Positions 52,678-62,586 of a stretch of 64,000 nt of DNA are shown here, piece after piece (the stretch's first letter is position 1; each line of letters opens with the position of its first letter). The stretch is taken from contig JASKKR010000006.1 in NCBI GenBank assembly GCA_030154085.1, forward strand, positions 1 to 64,000, written 5' to 3'. Both the position numbers and the translations under genes were made by a program. This DNA comes from Candidatus Cloacimonadota bacterium. GTDB taxonomy: Bacteria > Cloacimonadota > Cloacimonadia > Cloacimonadales > Cloacimonadaceae. The notes under the pieces were generated by a model. That model was not told the origin of the DNA. It searched no databases and worked only from the letters and a program-made list of their open reading frames with translations.

Positions 52678-55542
52678 CTATATCAAAGCCCCATTCCTGA
52701 GCTTTCTGAACCAAGATTCGAATCCATCCGCTCTCAGCAGGAAGAAGGAGTAGTGCTGATCCTTCGTTTCCCGGCTGGTTAGTCGCAGATCGATCGGATT
52801 GGCTCGTTTGAGTTCCTTGTTAAGCTCCTCAAAGTGGCTGGAACCGTGCTCATCCTTAGCATTGGTCACTTCTTCAAAATCGTCATCGGCTTTTATCTCC
52901 ACGACGCATACCAGTTCCCTGATACCTTGATCCTGCAAATCTATCAGCTTTCTTTTATCTGAATCATGCATGTTCTTACCACAATTCGTGAGATAACGGG
53001 CCAGATCAATACGGATAAAGAAATCCGGGTTGAAGAATCTCCGGACTCTGTCTTTCCCCTTTTTCCAATATTCATAGCCAAGCGAGTAAAAACCCATGTC
53101 CGGGGATTTGATCCAGCTATCCAGATAGGCCGCATGCTTGATCAGGCCGATAATGAAGTTGGTCTCAGGGATGTGGGAACAAACCACGCAGTTTTGGGGC
53201 GTTTTAAAGGCGCTAAGATTGACGGTAAAGAATCTCTTGCCCTCAAATGGTTTCTGGATCAGATCGGTATCCAGATCGGATATGCCAGTATCAAAGATCG
53301 TGGTTTGATCAGCAGATTTGCCTGATATTAGGGCAAGTTCACTGATGAAAATGTGATACTCATTCGATAGCTCTTTTTCCCAATCATCAGAGACAAACAG
53401 CGAACTGCTTTGATCCAGTGCTCCTGCTCGGACGCTGCTGGCGTTTATCTCCAGAGTTCGCAAGGCAGTAGCCAGATTGACTTTTCTATCAAATCTGATA
53501 CTCTTCTCACCTCGGGGCAGGAAGCTGTTGAAATAAAGCTCCACAGCCTTCTTGTTCTCGTTTGTGAGCGCTTCTTGCGTGATACCGGCATCATTCATGG
53601 CAGCACGGATGGCTTCTCTGATATAATCACGGTTAGTGAGTTGTGACAGATCAAGAGAACTATCCAGGTTAAGACGCTGGTTTTCAAACTCCACATTCTT
53701 CATCTTCCTGAAAACGCTGAGAACTACTTCATCCAAAGAGCTGAAGTCCTTGGTCAGAGTGAAAGTCTTTTCCCCATGTAAATATTGCACATCCGCCGTC
53801 ATAGAACTGGTCTGAGGCTTCAACGTCAAAGACCGGTTTGATTCCTGTTCCGGCTCTTTATCCACGATTTCTTTTACCAAGTCATAATCCAGGTTGAACA
53901 AAGTGAAATGATGATTAAATCTGGGGCTCTCGTCCATAGAAGTAAACACTTTAGAAGATACGATCAAATCACATTCACGCACCTCATCCAGGAGATTGCG
54001 CACCGTCTCGCCAAACTTCTCATGATTGGTGATCACCACTTCGGGGTAGTTGCCCTTGAGCTCAAAATACGAAACCTGACGAGGTAGCCTGAGCCCTCTT
54101 CCCAAAACTTGAGAGATCAGCAGCTTGGAGTTGAACACCTTCTCCTGCATGGGAACGATCTGGAACACATTGTCCACATCCCACCCTTCGGAGAGTTTAT
54201 TTACCGCAAAGATGAATTCAGTCCTTCCCCCGGTCTTGGCGGGATCAGTCTCCTCGATCCTGTTCAATTGATCCAGGTAGTCTTCCCGATTGGCTGAGGA
54301 TGTAGCTACAATCACCACTTTGTCATTACGTAGCAGACCTTCGATAGCGTTCACGGTTTGGCCTTGATACAATGGATCATGCTTTGAAAGATAGCGGCTG
54401 TATACAGTGTAGAACTTATCTGCATTATCCTGAGCAGCTTTTTGAGTGTTGTTGATAAAGATGCTTATGGGTTTTACCTTCCCTCCGTAGGAATAGCGAT
54501 CCTTATTATCGAGATGAGTCTGGATGATCTGCTCATATCTCTGATCCTGAGTGAGATCGGAATCATCATCCGAGGTCTTGATCTTCAGCAGAGGATTGAT
54601 TTTCTTGATGATCCCCTCCTCCAGGGCGTCCTTGATCGAATAATCAAAGATCACGTCAGGGAAGAAATCGTTCTGGTTATAAGGCGTCCCCGTGAAGCCA
54701 ATATGGCGCTTGATCTTGGTTTCCTCACTCAGTTTCTGGTCTTCCAGAAGATTGTCCCGCAGAAACTTCATCCACAAGCGCTCATTCTTATCTTCGCCTT
54801 TACCGTAATTCATACCATCGAAATCAAAAGCTATTCCGGCGTCGCCAAACTTCAAGTGGGAATAGGCATGGTGCACTTCATCACTCAAAACCAGTACTTC
54901 TTCGGTATGCTTGAAGAGCATATCCGTGATCGCATTCTCGCCTTTGGTATAGACTGCGTTGATATTCTCGATGACGATGCTATAATCATCAACAATGTCA
55001 TTGGCGTTGCACAGGCTTACCTGTATGTTTCTGTATTTCTCCGGCAGTTTTTCCCTCAAGGCCAATCCCTTGGGAGAGAACATATAATCTCTGAACTTCT
55101 CTGTGAGCCCCTGTTCGATCACGGTGGAGGGAGGTCCCAATACCAGCACCCGCTTCACCTTCCCCAGGAGGATGGAAAGATAGGCGATGGCAAAGATCAC
55201 GTAGGATTTTCCTGCTCCAGTGGCCATGTAGCAGACCCCGGAGAGCTTGCCGGGCAGAGGTATCTGGGACAGCAGAGTACTTTCTGAGGCAAATCTCTGG
55301 CGAATGGCTTCCTTCTTTTTGAAGTTCTGCCTTGCCAGGTCTTCTATGGAATCGTAGCGTCCGCCCCAGAGATAGACCATGATCTGCCGAATGGCATCAA
55401 ACTGGTATTTCCTGCCGGAGGACAGAGCTAGTACATAATCCTCGATCTCGGAAAAATCGAACTTGCCGATGTCGTATTTCTTGGGATCGATATCCAGGGT
55501 GAGTTCGGATAAGCTGATCTTATTTCGGTATTGCCTTGCCAT
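52678..55542 (-). CDS. Type III restriction Res-like DEAD/DEAH helicase with C-terminal nuclease
   Basis: This 954-residue protein has SF2 helicase motifs: ATGAGKS (107-113), DEVH (221-224), GFTGTPY (282-288) and QVLGRGLRLPR (478-488). A C-terminal PD-(D/E)XK-type nuclease is suggested by NPDFFIRID near residue 838 and VVEIKADDD near 882. The size and layout match Res subunits of type III restriction-modification enzymes. Those use ATP to track on DNA and cut when two unmodified sites face each other. It starts one base after the methyltransferase stop, so the two are made together. Confidence 0.93.
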   Translation of the reverse strand: MARQYRNKISLSELTLDIDPKKYDIGKFDFSEIEDYVLALSSGRKYQFDAIRQIMVYLWGGRYDSIEDLARQNFKKKEAIRQRFASESTLLSQIPLPGKLSGVCYMATGAGKSYVIFAIAYLSILLGKVKRVLVLGPPSTVIEQGLTEKFRDYMFSPKGLALREKLPEKYRNIQVSLCNANDIVDDYSIVIENINAVYTKGENAITDMLFKHTEEVLVLSDEVHHAYSHLKFGDAGIAFDFDGMNYGKGEDKNERLWMKFLRDNLLEDQKLSEETKIKRHIGFTGTPYNQNDFFPDVIFDYSIKDALEEGIIKKINPLLKIKTSDDDSDLTQDQRYEQIIQTHLDNKDRYSYGGKVKPISIFINNTQKAAQDNADKFYTVYSRYLSKHDPLYQGQTVNAIEGLLRNDKVVIVATSSANREDYLDQLNRIEETDPAKTGGRTEFIFAVNKLSEGWDVDNVFQIVPMQEKVFNSKLLISQVLGRGLRLPRQVSYFELKGNYPEVVITNHEKFGETVRNLLDEVRECDLIVSSKVFTSMDESPRFNHHFTLFNLDYDLVKEIVDKEPEQESNRSLTLKPQTSSMTADVQYLHGEKTFTLTKDFSSLDEVVLSVFRKMKNVEFENQRLNLDSSLDLSQLTNRDYIREAIRAAMNDAGITQEALTNENKKAVELYFNSFLPRGEKSIRFDRKVNLATALRTLEINASSVRAGALDQSSSLFVSDDWEKELSNEYHIFISELALISGKSADQTTIFDTGISDLDTDLIQKPFEGKRFFTVNLSAFKTPQNCVVCSHIPETNFIIGLIKHAAYLDSWIKSPDMGFYSLGYEYWKKGKDRVRRFFNPDFFIRIDLARYLTNCGKNMHDSDKRKLIDLQDQGIRELVCVVEIKADDDFEEVTNAKDEHGSSHFEELNKELKRANPIDLRLTSRETKDQHYSFFLLRADGFESWFRKLRNGALI

Positions 55543-55543
55543 A

Positions 55544-57703
55544 CTATCTCTCCAGGATTATGATCTTACTTTCGTTGCCATGCCGGTCGATCACGATCAC
55601 CGCCACTTTATCGGTTAGCTTATCCACGTTGATGATGCCATCGTCTTTGATGTCCTTGCGGTAGACCGCAGCTTCCATGGTGAACATCTTGCCGTCGTAG
55701 TTCTTATCGATCAGCACCATGGCCAGGGCGTCCAGACCTTGGATCTCATTACCGGCTTTGTCGGTGATGGCTGTCTCAAGATCAGATATCACTAAACCCT
55801 GAGGATGCCATTTGAGCTTACATGTTACTTCCTGGTTAAAATAGAAACGAGTGGATGAGATGAGTTTATTGATCTCGGAAGAGCTGCCCGGCTGCTCGGA
55901 AAGCTGCTGGGAGCGGCTGATCTCTTCCAATATCTTGTATGGGTAGCTCAGGATCTTGAAGCTAACTGTATTGCCCTGGGAGGTTCTATAATCCCAGTCG
56001 CCAACCCGGTCACAGGTCTCCGGGGCAATGATATAATAGTTACCCTTGAGCTTGCCACCCTCTGCTTCAGCCAGGCCTTTCAGGTATTCCTTATCGATCT
56101 TGATATTCTTCAGGTAGTCGTCTTCCCAGATGGGATAGATCTCCACCGGATCGCCATCTTTCAGACCATAGATATTGGGCAATTTGTACTTTGCCAGCTC
56201 CTCAGTACTGCGCTCCTGGATGTTGAACAGAGTTAGTATGAAATTGATGTAGGCTTCCTTGTGCTGCCTTAGGTTAACAATCCGGCTGAAGTCGAAGCTA
56301 CCAACTGAGGCAATGATAAAGGGCCTAGCGTTCTTACCGTATTTATCACCTTTACTATCATTGGAACTAAGTTTCTTTGAATCAGCGATAGTTAAAATCC
56401 GTTTTTGCATCGTATATATAGAATGCTTGCCAAAGTCTCCCGTTATCCATCTTCGTCCAAGTTTTTCAGCTACTGCAGCAGTAGTTCCAGAGCCGCCAAA
56501 TACGTCCAAAACGAGATCGTTCTCTTGAGTAGATCCATTCATTATTCTTTCAAGCAGTATCTCAGAGTTTTCAGTAGGATAGAATGTATTGTGTGTCTCA
56601 TAGCTTTTAATATCTGTCCAGTTTGAGTTTAGTAGCACAAAGGGTTCTTTTAGATACTCTGGCATACCTACAATCTTATTTCCTTCAGTATCAATGTAAG
56701 ATCTTCTTTCGTTAATTCGAATATCTCCTTGAGCATCTAGTTCCGAAATTCTGTCTTGAGCCAAGCCCCAATGTTGTCCTTTTGGCGGGTATAGTGTTTT
56801 CCCTAAAAAAACTCTAGGTCTGATATCCCGATTTTTTCTCTCTCCTGGCATATCGAGAGATATCCACCTTCTTTCCTCATCTTCTATTGGTTTAGTATTC
56901 TGATTAAGGACAAAGCTCGGTGATTTTGAGTAGAAAAATACCGAATCTGTTGCTGTTGGGAACTGAGAAGTTTTGCCCTTAGGGACATATCCTCTGCGAA
57001 TAATGATCTCATTCCTGAAATTGTTTTTTTCAAAGACCTCGTCCATGATGATTTTTACGTAGTGCCCGAAGTGATAATCTATACGCACAAATATGCTTCC
57101 GTCTTCTGATAATAACTCCCTTAGAAATAGGAGACGTTCTCTTAAGGCCTCAACATACTCAGAACCTGCTAATTTTGCACTGTAGCTCATTATTCCATCA
57201 CCTGCACCATACTCATCACTAGTCCCAAAAGGCGGATCGATATAAACCAGCTTGACCTTGCCTTTGACCTTGTCTTTGATCAGGGGGTCCTGATTCAGGT
57301 AGCAAGCTTTGAGAAAGAGCAGATTGTCACCCTGGACGATCAGGTTGCGCCAGTCATCTTCGCCCCGCTTCTGCTTCTCCAGAATATCGAAGATCTCTTC
57401 CTGGGTGTCACCGTTGTGCTTGAAATCCTTGCCATCGAAATAGCGTAGGATCTGCAGAGGTGAGCTTTCACCCAGGAGCGCGGCTGAAGCGAGGATGGCC
57501 GGTTCGCTGCGTTTACCCTCATAATCCAGAATGGGGATTTTGTATTTATCAAGCCGTCTATAATCGAACTCACCGGCTTGGGCGAGCTTGTCAAAGAACC
57601 CGGGGGCGATCTTTTTTACTATTTCCAGCGGAAACTCGACATTCTCATTGATGCATTTGGCGATGATCTCTTTTTCTTGGTCGGATAGATGGATCTTGCT
57701 CAC
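55544..57703 (-). CDS. Type III-like (Mod) adenine DNA methyltransferase
   Basis: This 719-residue protein is a beta-class amino-methyltransferase, in which the catalytic motif precedes the SAM motif. Motif IV is IDPPFG (155-160), and motif I is LDVFGGSGTTAA (399-410). The YPTENSEILLERIM stretch (375-388) is motif X-like. The region between (230-370) should recognise the DNA target. A C-terminal part of about 270 residues (450-719) is longer than in many Mod subunits and may bind Res. The GTG start at 57703 has GGAGG in the end of the previous gene. Target sequence and modified base are not known; N6-adenine is likely. Confidence 0.93.
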   Translation of the reverse strand: MSKIHLSDQEKEIIAKCINENVEFPLEIVKKIAPGFFDKLAQAGEFDYRRLDKYKIPILDYEGKRSEPAILASAALLGESSPLQILRYFDGKDFKHNGDTQEEIFDILEKQKRGEDDWRNLIVQGDNLLFLKACYLNQDPLIKDKVKGKVKLVYIDPPFGTSDEYGAGDGIMSYSAKLAGSEYVEALRERLLFLRELLSEDGSIFVRIDYHFGHYVKIIMDEVFEKNNFRNEIIIRRGYVPKGKTSQFPTATDSVFFYSKSPSFVLNQNTKPIEDEERRWISLDMPGERKNRDIRPRVFLGKTLYPPKGQHWGLAQDRISELDAQGDIRINERRSYIDTEGNKIVGMPEYLKEPFVLLNSNWTDIKSYETHNTFYPTENSEILLERIMNGSTQENDLVLDVFGGSGTTAAVAEKLGRRWITGDFGKHSIYTMQKRILTIADSKKLSSNDSKGDKYGKNARPFIIASVGSFDFSRIVNLRQHKEAYINFILTLFNIQERSTEELAKYKLPNIYGLKDGDPVEIYPIWEDDYLKNIKIDKEYLKGLAEAEGGKLKGNYYIIAPETCDRVGDWDYRTSQGNTVSFKILSYPYKILEEISRSQQLSEQPGSSSEINKLISSTRFYFNQEVTCKLKWHPQGLVISDLETAITDKAGNEIQGLDALAMVLIDKNYDGKMFTMEAAVYRKDIKDDGIINVDKLTDKVAVIVIDRHGNESKIIILER

Positions 57704-57704
57704 T

Positions 57705-60700
57705 TTATTCCTCCAGGGCTTTTTCCAAATATTTGTTCAGGGTGCTTATCTTGGTCTGCGCCGGGTCTGAGGGCAGCAGATTGAATTTATTTATGCGTAG
57801 GAACTTGTAGCCATAGCTCTCAAGTTCCAGCTGGCGGGTGAGGTCATATTCCAAATACTGGGGATCGTGGGGGGAATTGGGGTCAAAGTGATATTCAAAG
57901 CCGTCATATTCCAGGATCAATGACCGTTCTTTACCGCCCTGGCTGTGGGTCAGGAGGAAATCCACCCGGTATTTGGGGATATAACGCTGGTATTGCTCTT
58001 CCAGATACTTGCCGATTTCGAACTGCGCCACCATCTTGATCTTATCCTTGTGCTTCTGGTAAAACTCAGTTTGCGTGATCAGACGATACAGCTCTTTCTC
58101 TGCTTCAGATTCGAATATGCCCTCATCCTCAATATAGTTGTCCCGTGTGTTTTCCAGTTGCTCATGATAATGTTGCAGAGCAGCGCCCAGAGTTGTATCG
58201 TTATACTTTTCCAGGGGCATGCTATGCACAAAGACCATGGTATCCTTGGCACGGGAAAAGCCCACGTTGAGACGTTGCATCTTCAGTTTGCGGATATTGT
58301 CGGCTGTGCCGCCCACCACAGGATAGATGGTCCTCAGGTCGGCTGTCTTATATTTATCGTCCTGAACGAAGGAATAGAAGATCACGTCCCGTTCCTCGCC
58401 CTGGACATCGCCCACAAACCAGACCTTCAGATTATTATCAGCCTTCAAATGGGTAATATAGTTCTTGTTACGGAATTCCTTTTCCATCCTGGCCTGCTGT
58501 TCTTTGAAAGAGCAGATCACGCCGATAGAACCCTTGAAGTTTTGCTCGTGCAGTTGTTTCAATTCATCCATGATCACTTCGATCTCATCAAGGTTTACGT
58601 TTGAGGCTGAATGCGTCTTAGTTTCCACTCTGATGAATCTGAGTACTTGCTTGATGGGTTTGGTCCTGATCCGGTTGATGATCAGATCGATACTGTTTTG
58701 TTTGTAAAAGAACTTGGCGGAATAGGAGATGATCTCCTGGAAACTGCGGAAGTGAACATCAAGGGCAGAGCTGTAATTGGCCATCGCACGGCAGAAAGCC
58801 AGGGTGGAAGTTCTGATGCTGAAGGTTTTCAGCCATTCGATGTTCCCGGCTGAGGGCAGAAAAATCCGGGAAGTCTCCTCCTCATCTTCATCAACAGAGG
58901 CCTTGCTGACCTCGCGGCTCAGCCTGTCAGTATCTTCATCTGAGACATGGAAGTTTTGATCTTTGCTATAGCTGCGGATGATCTCCTTGAAATAGGCACT
59001 GGCATAATGCTCTGCCACGTTAACCGCGCTGACCGCGCCATATTGGAGTTCGTCTCCAAATATGATCACCTGTTTGGCCCGCAGGATCAGCGATAATGAA
59101 TCCGCAATCGAGACCTGGGAAGCTTCATCGATGATCAGGTAATCAAAGATATCCTCCTCCATGGGAAAGTAATCCGTGATCAGGCTGGGTTGGGCGATCA
59201 CGCAGGTTAGATGCTGGTTCATCACACTGGTTTGTTCTGAGGAGAGGCGTTTTTTAGTGAGGATCGAGGTCTGCATCCGGCTGATATCACCGGTGTAGTT
59301 TAGCAATTCTGAATAGCGCTGATCGTTTTGATATTCATGTCTCTGATGGACAAGGCGATAGAATTCCTGAATGTCCTGTTGTGCAGGTTTACTTGCTCCC
59401 GATAAGGCAGCCAGAACATTCTGGAGCTGGATCATCCTGAGCGTCTTCTCGAACTTTTCGGCGGGGACCTGCTTCCACTGGCTCAGATCGTGCAATCCGA
59501 TGCCCAGATGTTCCAGCCAGGCTGGGTATGTATCATATAGTTTATCAAACCAATCCCAGTCAGTATCCTGAATCTTGCTTACTACCTCATGCGCTCTTTT
59601 TAATCTGGTATTAATCAGGGGAAGAGCGCTGACATCGGTTTCCAACATGGCTGCCAGCTCTTCAATCAGGCTGTTTGCCAGGCCAGTCTCGTTCTGAGAT
59701 CCTAATAGGTCAACTCCAGTTACAAGGTCCTGCAATGTGAGGTCATCTTTCTTTTTTCCGGTTTGATCGGCTATGGTTTGGATAAGCTCAGCATGATCTA
59801 TCTGCCCGAGCTGCTGAAGGTTGCTCTTAATACTTTCAAAGCTGACTCTTTTGTGCTCAGCTAGCAGATAAGCATCTGTGAATTGGGAGTCGCTTGAGTT
59901 TTGAGCCAGTTTCTTTTTGATTTCATCCAGGTATTTTCTGGCTTCCTTAATCTTTCTCGTCTTGAAGACCTGGTCACAGAACTCCGGGTGATCCTGTTCA
60001 AGGGCATGTTCCGCCTCTTCGCGTTTCTTTTTACTTTCCTTGCCAGCCAGTAATCCTCTGTGCTTTTCGATATCATTTAGCAGAGCCGATAGCGATTCCA
60101 ACTCATCTGCCCGGGGAAGATACTTATCCCCCCAGCGCAACTTGATGGGTTTCAAATCATCTTGGAAAACACTGAAATCGCTTTTTATTGATATGGCTAA
60201 TGATCTGACTATCTGGCTAAAGCTCTCCAGTGAAGATAGATCTACGCTTTCAGGAGCGGCGGTGGTCGGTATGGTCTTATCTTTGTTTAGATGCTCCAGT
60301 GCTTTTCTATAGGCCTCGTACCTTTCCCTTTTCTGGAAATACTCGTACATGTGCTGATAACTGAGGGGGAAATCAATCTCCTGCAACTGTTTGAAGAATC
60401 CGAGCAGATCGGATGCGTCCAGTTCGGTAAAGTTAGATAAAAGAATCTCGCTCTCCGGGAGTTGGAGATCCTTTTCCAGATCGAGGTATTCGGAGATGAG
60501 ATCATTCGAAACCAAAGCCGAGTCAAATTGCTTCCAATAGACTTGGTTCTGCTCTTTGATCCTATCCAGAGTCTCCTGTAGTTTTTGCTCTGTTGCAGTA
60601 ATGTTAATTCGCTGAACCCTATTGGCGGCTCCGTTGAAAGCTGGATTAGCCAGAGTCTGAGCGGGTGGATTGGCGATTCCATCGCTTGCCTTGTCCATTC

Positions 60701-62111
60701 TGATGATGGCTGGCTTCCCTGTTTGATTTAAGCTTCTGAACTTGGCAGTCAGATAACCTTCGATGACATCCAGCGCTTGTTTCTTGTGTGAAGTGATCAA
60801 AACGCTTTTACCCAAGCCTGAAGCCATATAGACAAGCGCAGAGATCGTGTGTGATTTCCCGGTACCGGGAGGGCCTTCCACCACGATTATCCGGTTCTTC
60901 TCATTTTGAGCAGCCAGCAGGATCTTCTTCTGAGACTTGTTTAGGGGGAAGGGATTGTCATCGACAATGTTCCAGACATCCCGGGGAGGGTATTTATCCC
61001 GGTATTGCTGTTCTATTTCTTTTTGCGTAGAGGGAACATTGGAATTTATGTATTGGTCTATTAAATTGAGGAATTTCTGCCCTACTGAAGAGTCCGATAG
61101 TGCCAGTAATTCTGAGTAATCCAGGAGGTTGTTGGAGTCCTGTTTTACGATCTGAAATCCCACCCGGGAGGATATCTCTGGATAGTTGGGCAAAATTAAG
61201 CTGGGGAACTTGTCCTGCATCAGAAAATCCTGGGGGCCGTGGTAGATGGTATTTAGAAAGCCATTCAACTGACGTATGGTAGCCAGTGCGTTACTCATTT
61301 CTTCAGCACGTGGTAATGTCAGTACATCTTGGGGCTTGTTGGCGTTGATAGCTGGTGTATTCAAGTAGATGATCTTCTGGGTCTGCACCAGACTAATGGA
61401 AGCAAATTGGTTGTCAATGCTCAACTCAACAAAGTAGAGGGGATAGCTGCCAGCTTCATTACTGATTTGGTGGGCAAAGAGATAGACTCTGTCCAGACCA
61501 ATCTTCCTATCCAAATCCCTCAACTGGGCAAACAAGTCAAACAGGACCAGTGTATACTCGGAATTCTTGATGATCTGCAGGACTGCCTCTTTAAAGTGCT
61601 CAATATCAGTGGTGACGTTTATCTCACGTTGGATGCTGTCATAGATAAGTTGCTCATTGATGCTGGGGTTGAAGCTTGTTTTAGGCTGATATGAAGTTCC
61701 ATGCAGATTTTGCAGTTCGGCTATCTTCTGGGCTTGCATGTTGTATTGTATAGCCTGGACTTTGGAGCGAAGATCCAGATTGAACTGCCTGAGAGCATTG
61801 TTGGTTTCTTGATTTGCCGGGTCACAGGTCTCTGGTAATCTGGAAAACAGGCCTTTGGCTTCCCTGGAAACCTCATCAATAAATGCCCTTCTATCCAAAG
61901 AAATGCTGTGCTCTTCAGGATGGATTGAAAGATTTATCCTTTTACCATCCTTTATCTCATTTAACAGGTTTTGGGCGACTTCAGGAAAAAAGGGAATATC
62001 CAGCGTCTTGTCGTCATTGCTCCAGGCAAAGTTTATCCTGGTATCAAAGCGGAATCTGGTCTCGTTGTAGGTAGAGTAGTAGTTTAAGATGCTCTTGGCT
62101 AGGTTCTTCAC
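57705..62111 (-). CDS. Large SF1 (UPF1/DNA2-like) helicase with C-terminal PD-(D/E)XK-like nuclease
   Basis: This 1468-residue protein has an N-terminal domain of about 390 residues with no recognised fold, then an SF1 helicase. Walker A is GPPGTGKS (413-420). A large helical insertion (about 530-980) separates it from LIIDEASQVS (near 990) and IIFGDELQYG. The late motif LNVGFSRAKD lies near residue 1285. The C-terminal 110 residues hold a Vsr/PD-(D/E)XK-like nuclease: YRVDFLL near 1384 and LILEYDGFEYH near 1400. Start GTG 62111 has GGAGG nine bases away. It is the first of three coupled genes with the type III-like Mod and Res. Confidence 0.9.
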   Translation of the reverse strand: MKNLAKSILNYYSTYNETRFRFDTRINFAWSNDDKTLDIPFFPEVAQNLLNEIKDGKRINLSIHPEEHSISLDRRAFIDEVSREAKGLFSRLPETCDPANQETNNALRQFNLDLRSKVQAIQYNMQAQKIAELQNLHGTSYQPKTSFNPSINEQLIYDSIQREINVTTDIEHFKEAVLQIIKNSEYTLVLFDLFAQLRDLDRKIGLDRVYLFAHQISNEAGSYPLYFVELSIDNQFASISLVQTQKIIYLNTPAINANKPQDVLTLPRAEEMSNALATIRQLNGFLNTIYHGPQDFLMQDKFPSLILPNYPEISSRVGFQIVKQDSNNLLDYSELLALSDSSVGQKFLNLIDQYINSNVPSTQKEIEQQYRDKYPPRDVWNIVDDNPFPLNKSQKKILLAAQNEKNRIIVVEGPPGTGKSHTISALVYMASGLGKSVLITSHKKQALDVIEGYLTAKFRSLNQTGKPAIIRMDKASDGIANPPAQTLANPAFNGAANRVQRINITATEQKLQETLDRIKEQNQVYWKQFDSALVSNDLISEYLDLEKDLQLPESEILLSNFTELDASDLLGFFKQLQEIDFPLSYQHMYEYFQKRERYEAYRKALEHLNKDKTIPTTAAPESVDLSSLESFSQIVRSLAISIKSDFSVFQDDLKPIKLRWGDKYLPRADELESLSALLNDIEKHRGLLAGKESKKKREEAEHALEQDHPEFCDQVFKTRKIKEARKYLDEIKKKLAQNSSDSQFTDAYLLAEHKRVSFESIKSNLQQLGQIDHAELIQTIADQTGKKKDDLTLQDLVTGVDLLGSQNETGLANSLIEELAAMLETDVSALPLINTRLKRAHEVVSKIQDTDWDWFDKLYDTYPAWLEHLGIGLHDLSQWKQVPAEKFEKTLRMIQLQNVLAALSGASKPAQQDIQEFYRLVHQRHEYQNDQRYSELLNYTGDISRMQTSILTKKRLSSEQTSVMNQHLTCVIAQPSLITDYFPMEEDIFDYLIIDEASQVSIADSLSLILRAKQVIIFGDELQYGAVSAVNVAEHYASAYFKEIIRSYSKDQNFHVSDEDTDRLSREVSKASVDEDEEETSRIFLPSAGNIEWLKTFSIRTSTLAFCRAMANYSSALDVHFRSFQEIISYSAKFFYKQNSIDLIINRIRTKPIKQVLRFIRVETKTHSASNVNLDEIEVIMDELKQLHEQNFKGSIGVICSFKEQQARMEKEFRNKNYITHLKADNNLKVWFVGDVQGEERDVIFYSFVQDDKYKTADLRTIYPVVGGTADNIRKLKMQRLNVGFSRAKDTMVFVHSMPLEKYNDTTLGAALQHYHEQLENTRDNYIEDEGIFESEAEKELYRLITQTEFYQKHKDKIKMVAQFEIGKYLEEQYQRYIPKYRVDFLLTHSQGGKERSLILEYDGFEYHFDPNSPHDPQYLEYDLTRQLELESYGYKFLRINKFNLLPSDPAQTKISTLNKYLEKALEE

Positions 62112-62127
62112 TCTCTGTCGCCTCCGT

Positions 62128-62304
62128 CTATCTCATTGTTCCCAAAATATCTGCAAGTACTTGGATAAGGCTGTAAGCATGCTGAATTGAAGAATTGCAT
62201 GGAAACAAAATCCTGATAGGCTCACTGGTAACAATGCGCACTAATCCTCCCGGTTCAATACCCTCAATCAGGGCTCCTGCCTTCATGTCTTCTAATCTCA
62301 TCAT
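62128..62304 (-). pseudogene. 58-codon ORF resembling the N-terminus of an SNF2-type helicase
   Basis: The frame opens with two ATG codons and reads [18 protein letters not shown], then LVRIV. This resembles the first residues of SNF2-like helicases found in defence systems (a pattern of RLEDLKPG, then GI and a VxVV strand). After about 30 residues the likeness is lost, and TAG ends the frame at 62128, 16 bases before the large helicase. It could be a relic of a deleted helicase gene or a small gene that heads the operon. Confidence 0.45.
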
Positions 62305-62404
62305 CCTGATTCCCTATAAAAGAACTAGATGATCCGCCTAACACTCCCAAGGTCTGATCAGTTGCCTCTTTCAAGCGTTTAGTCGCATCATTAATTTCGG
62401 CCAT
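62264..62404 (-). CDS. Small 46-codon ORF overlapping the helicase-like fragment
   Basis: ATG 62404 opens a frame that starts [18 protein letters not shown], has a run of Ser near residue 26, and ends with TGA at 62264. It is protein-like in composition and has GTGGA just upstream. It overlaps the 62128-62304 frame by 41 bases, which is much for two real genes. A single frameshift would join the two into one chain of about 90 residues. Support is weak. Confidence 0.25.
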   Translation of the reverse strand: MAEINDATKRLKEATDQTLGVLGGSSSSFIGNQDDEIRRHEGRSPD

Positions 62405-62586
62405 TCCACGCCAAAAGTCAAACAATCATATTAGCTTCTTCTGTCAATGAGAAAATCCTTTTCCACCCTAGCAGAAAGGATCATTCGTGTTTGATTCTCA
62501 TTGAACTTTGAAATGTCTTATATCTCGAATTATGATCCAGATCAGAGATCCTCCGCTGAAGAATACCTTTCCATACTTTGCTTTTT

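Noticed and set aside
54442-55287. A 281-codon open frame on the plus strand inside the Res-like gene
   Set aside because: It lies wholly antisense to a clear type III Res gene with all helicase motifs and has no family resemblance.
57945-58604. A 219-codon open frame on the plus strand inside the large helicase gene
   Set aside because: It is antisense to conserved late helicase and nuclease motifs and looks like a shadow frame.
52678-62304. DISARM or BREX assignment for the island
   Set aside because: No DrmA, DrmB, PglZ or BrxC-type gene is seen. Only a short SNF2-like N-terminal fragment recalls DISARM, and Mod and Res are of type III kind.
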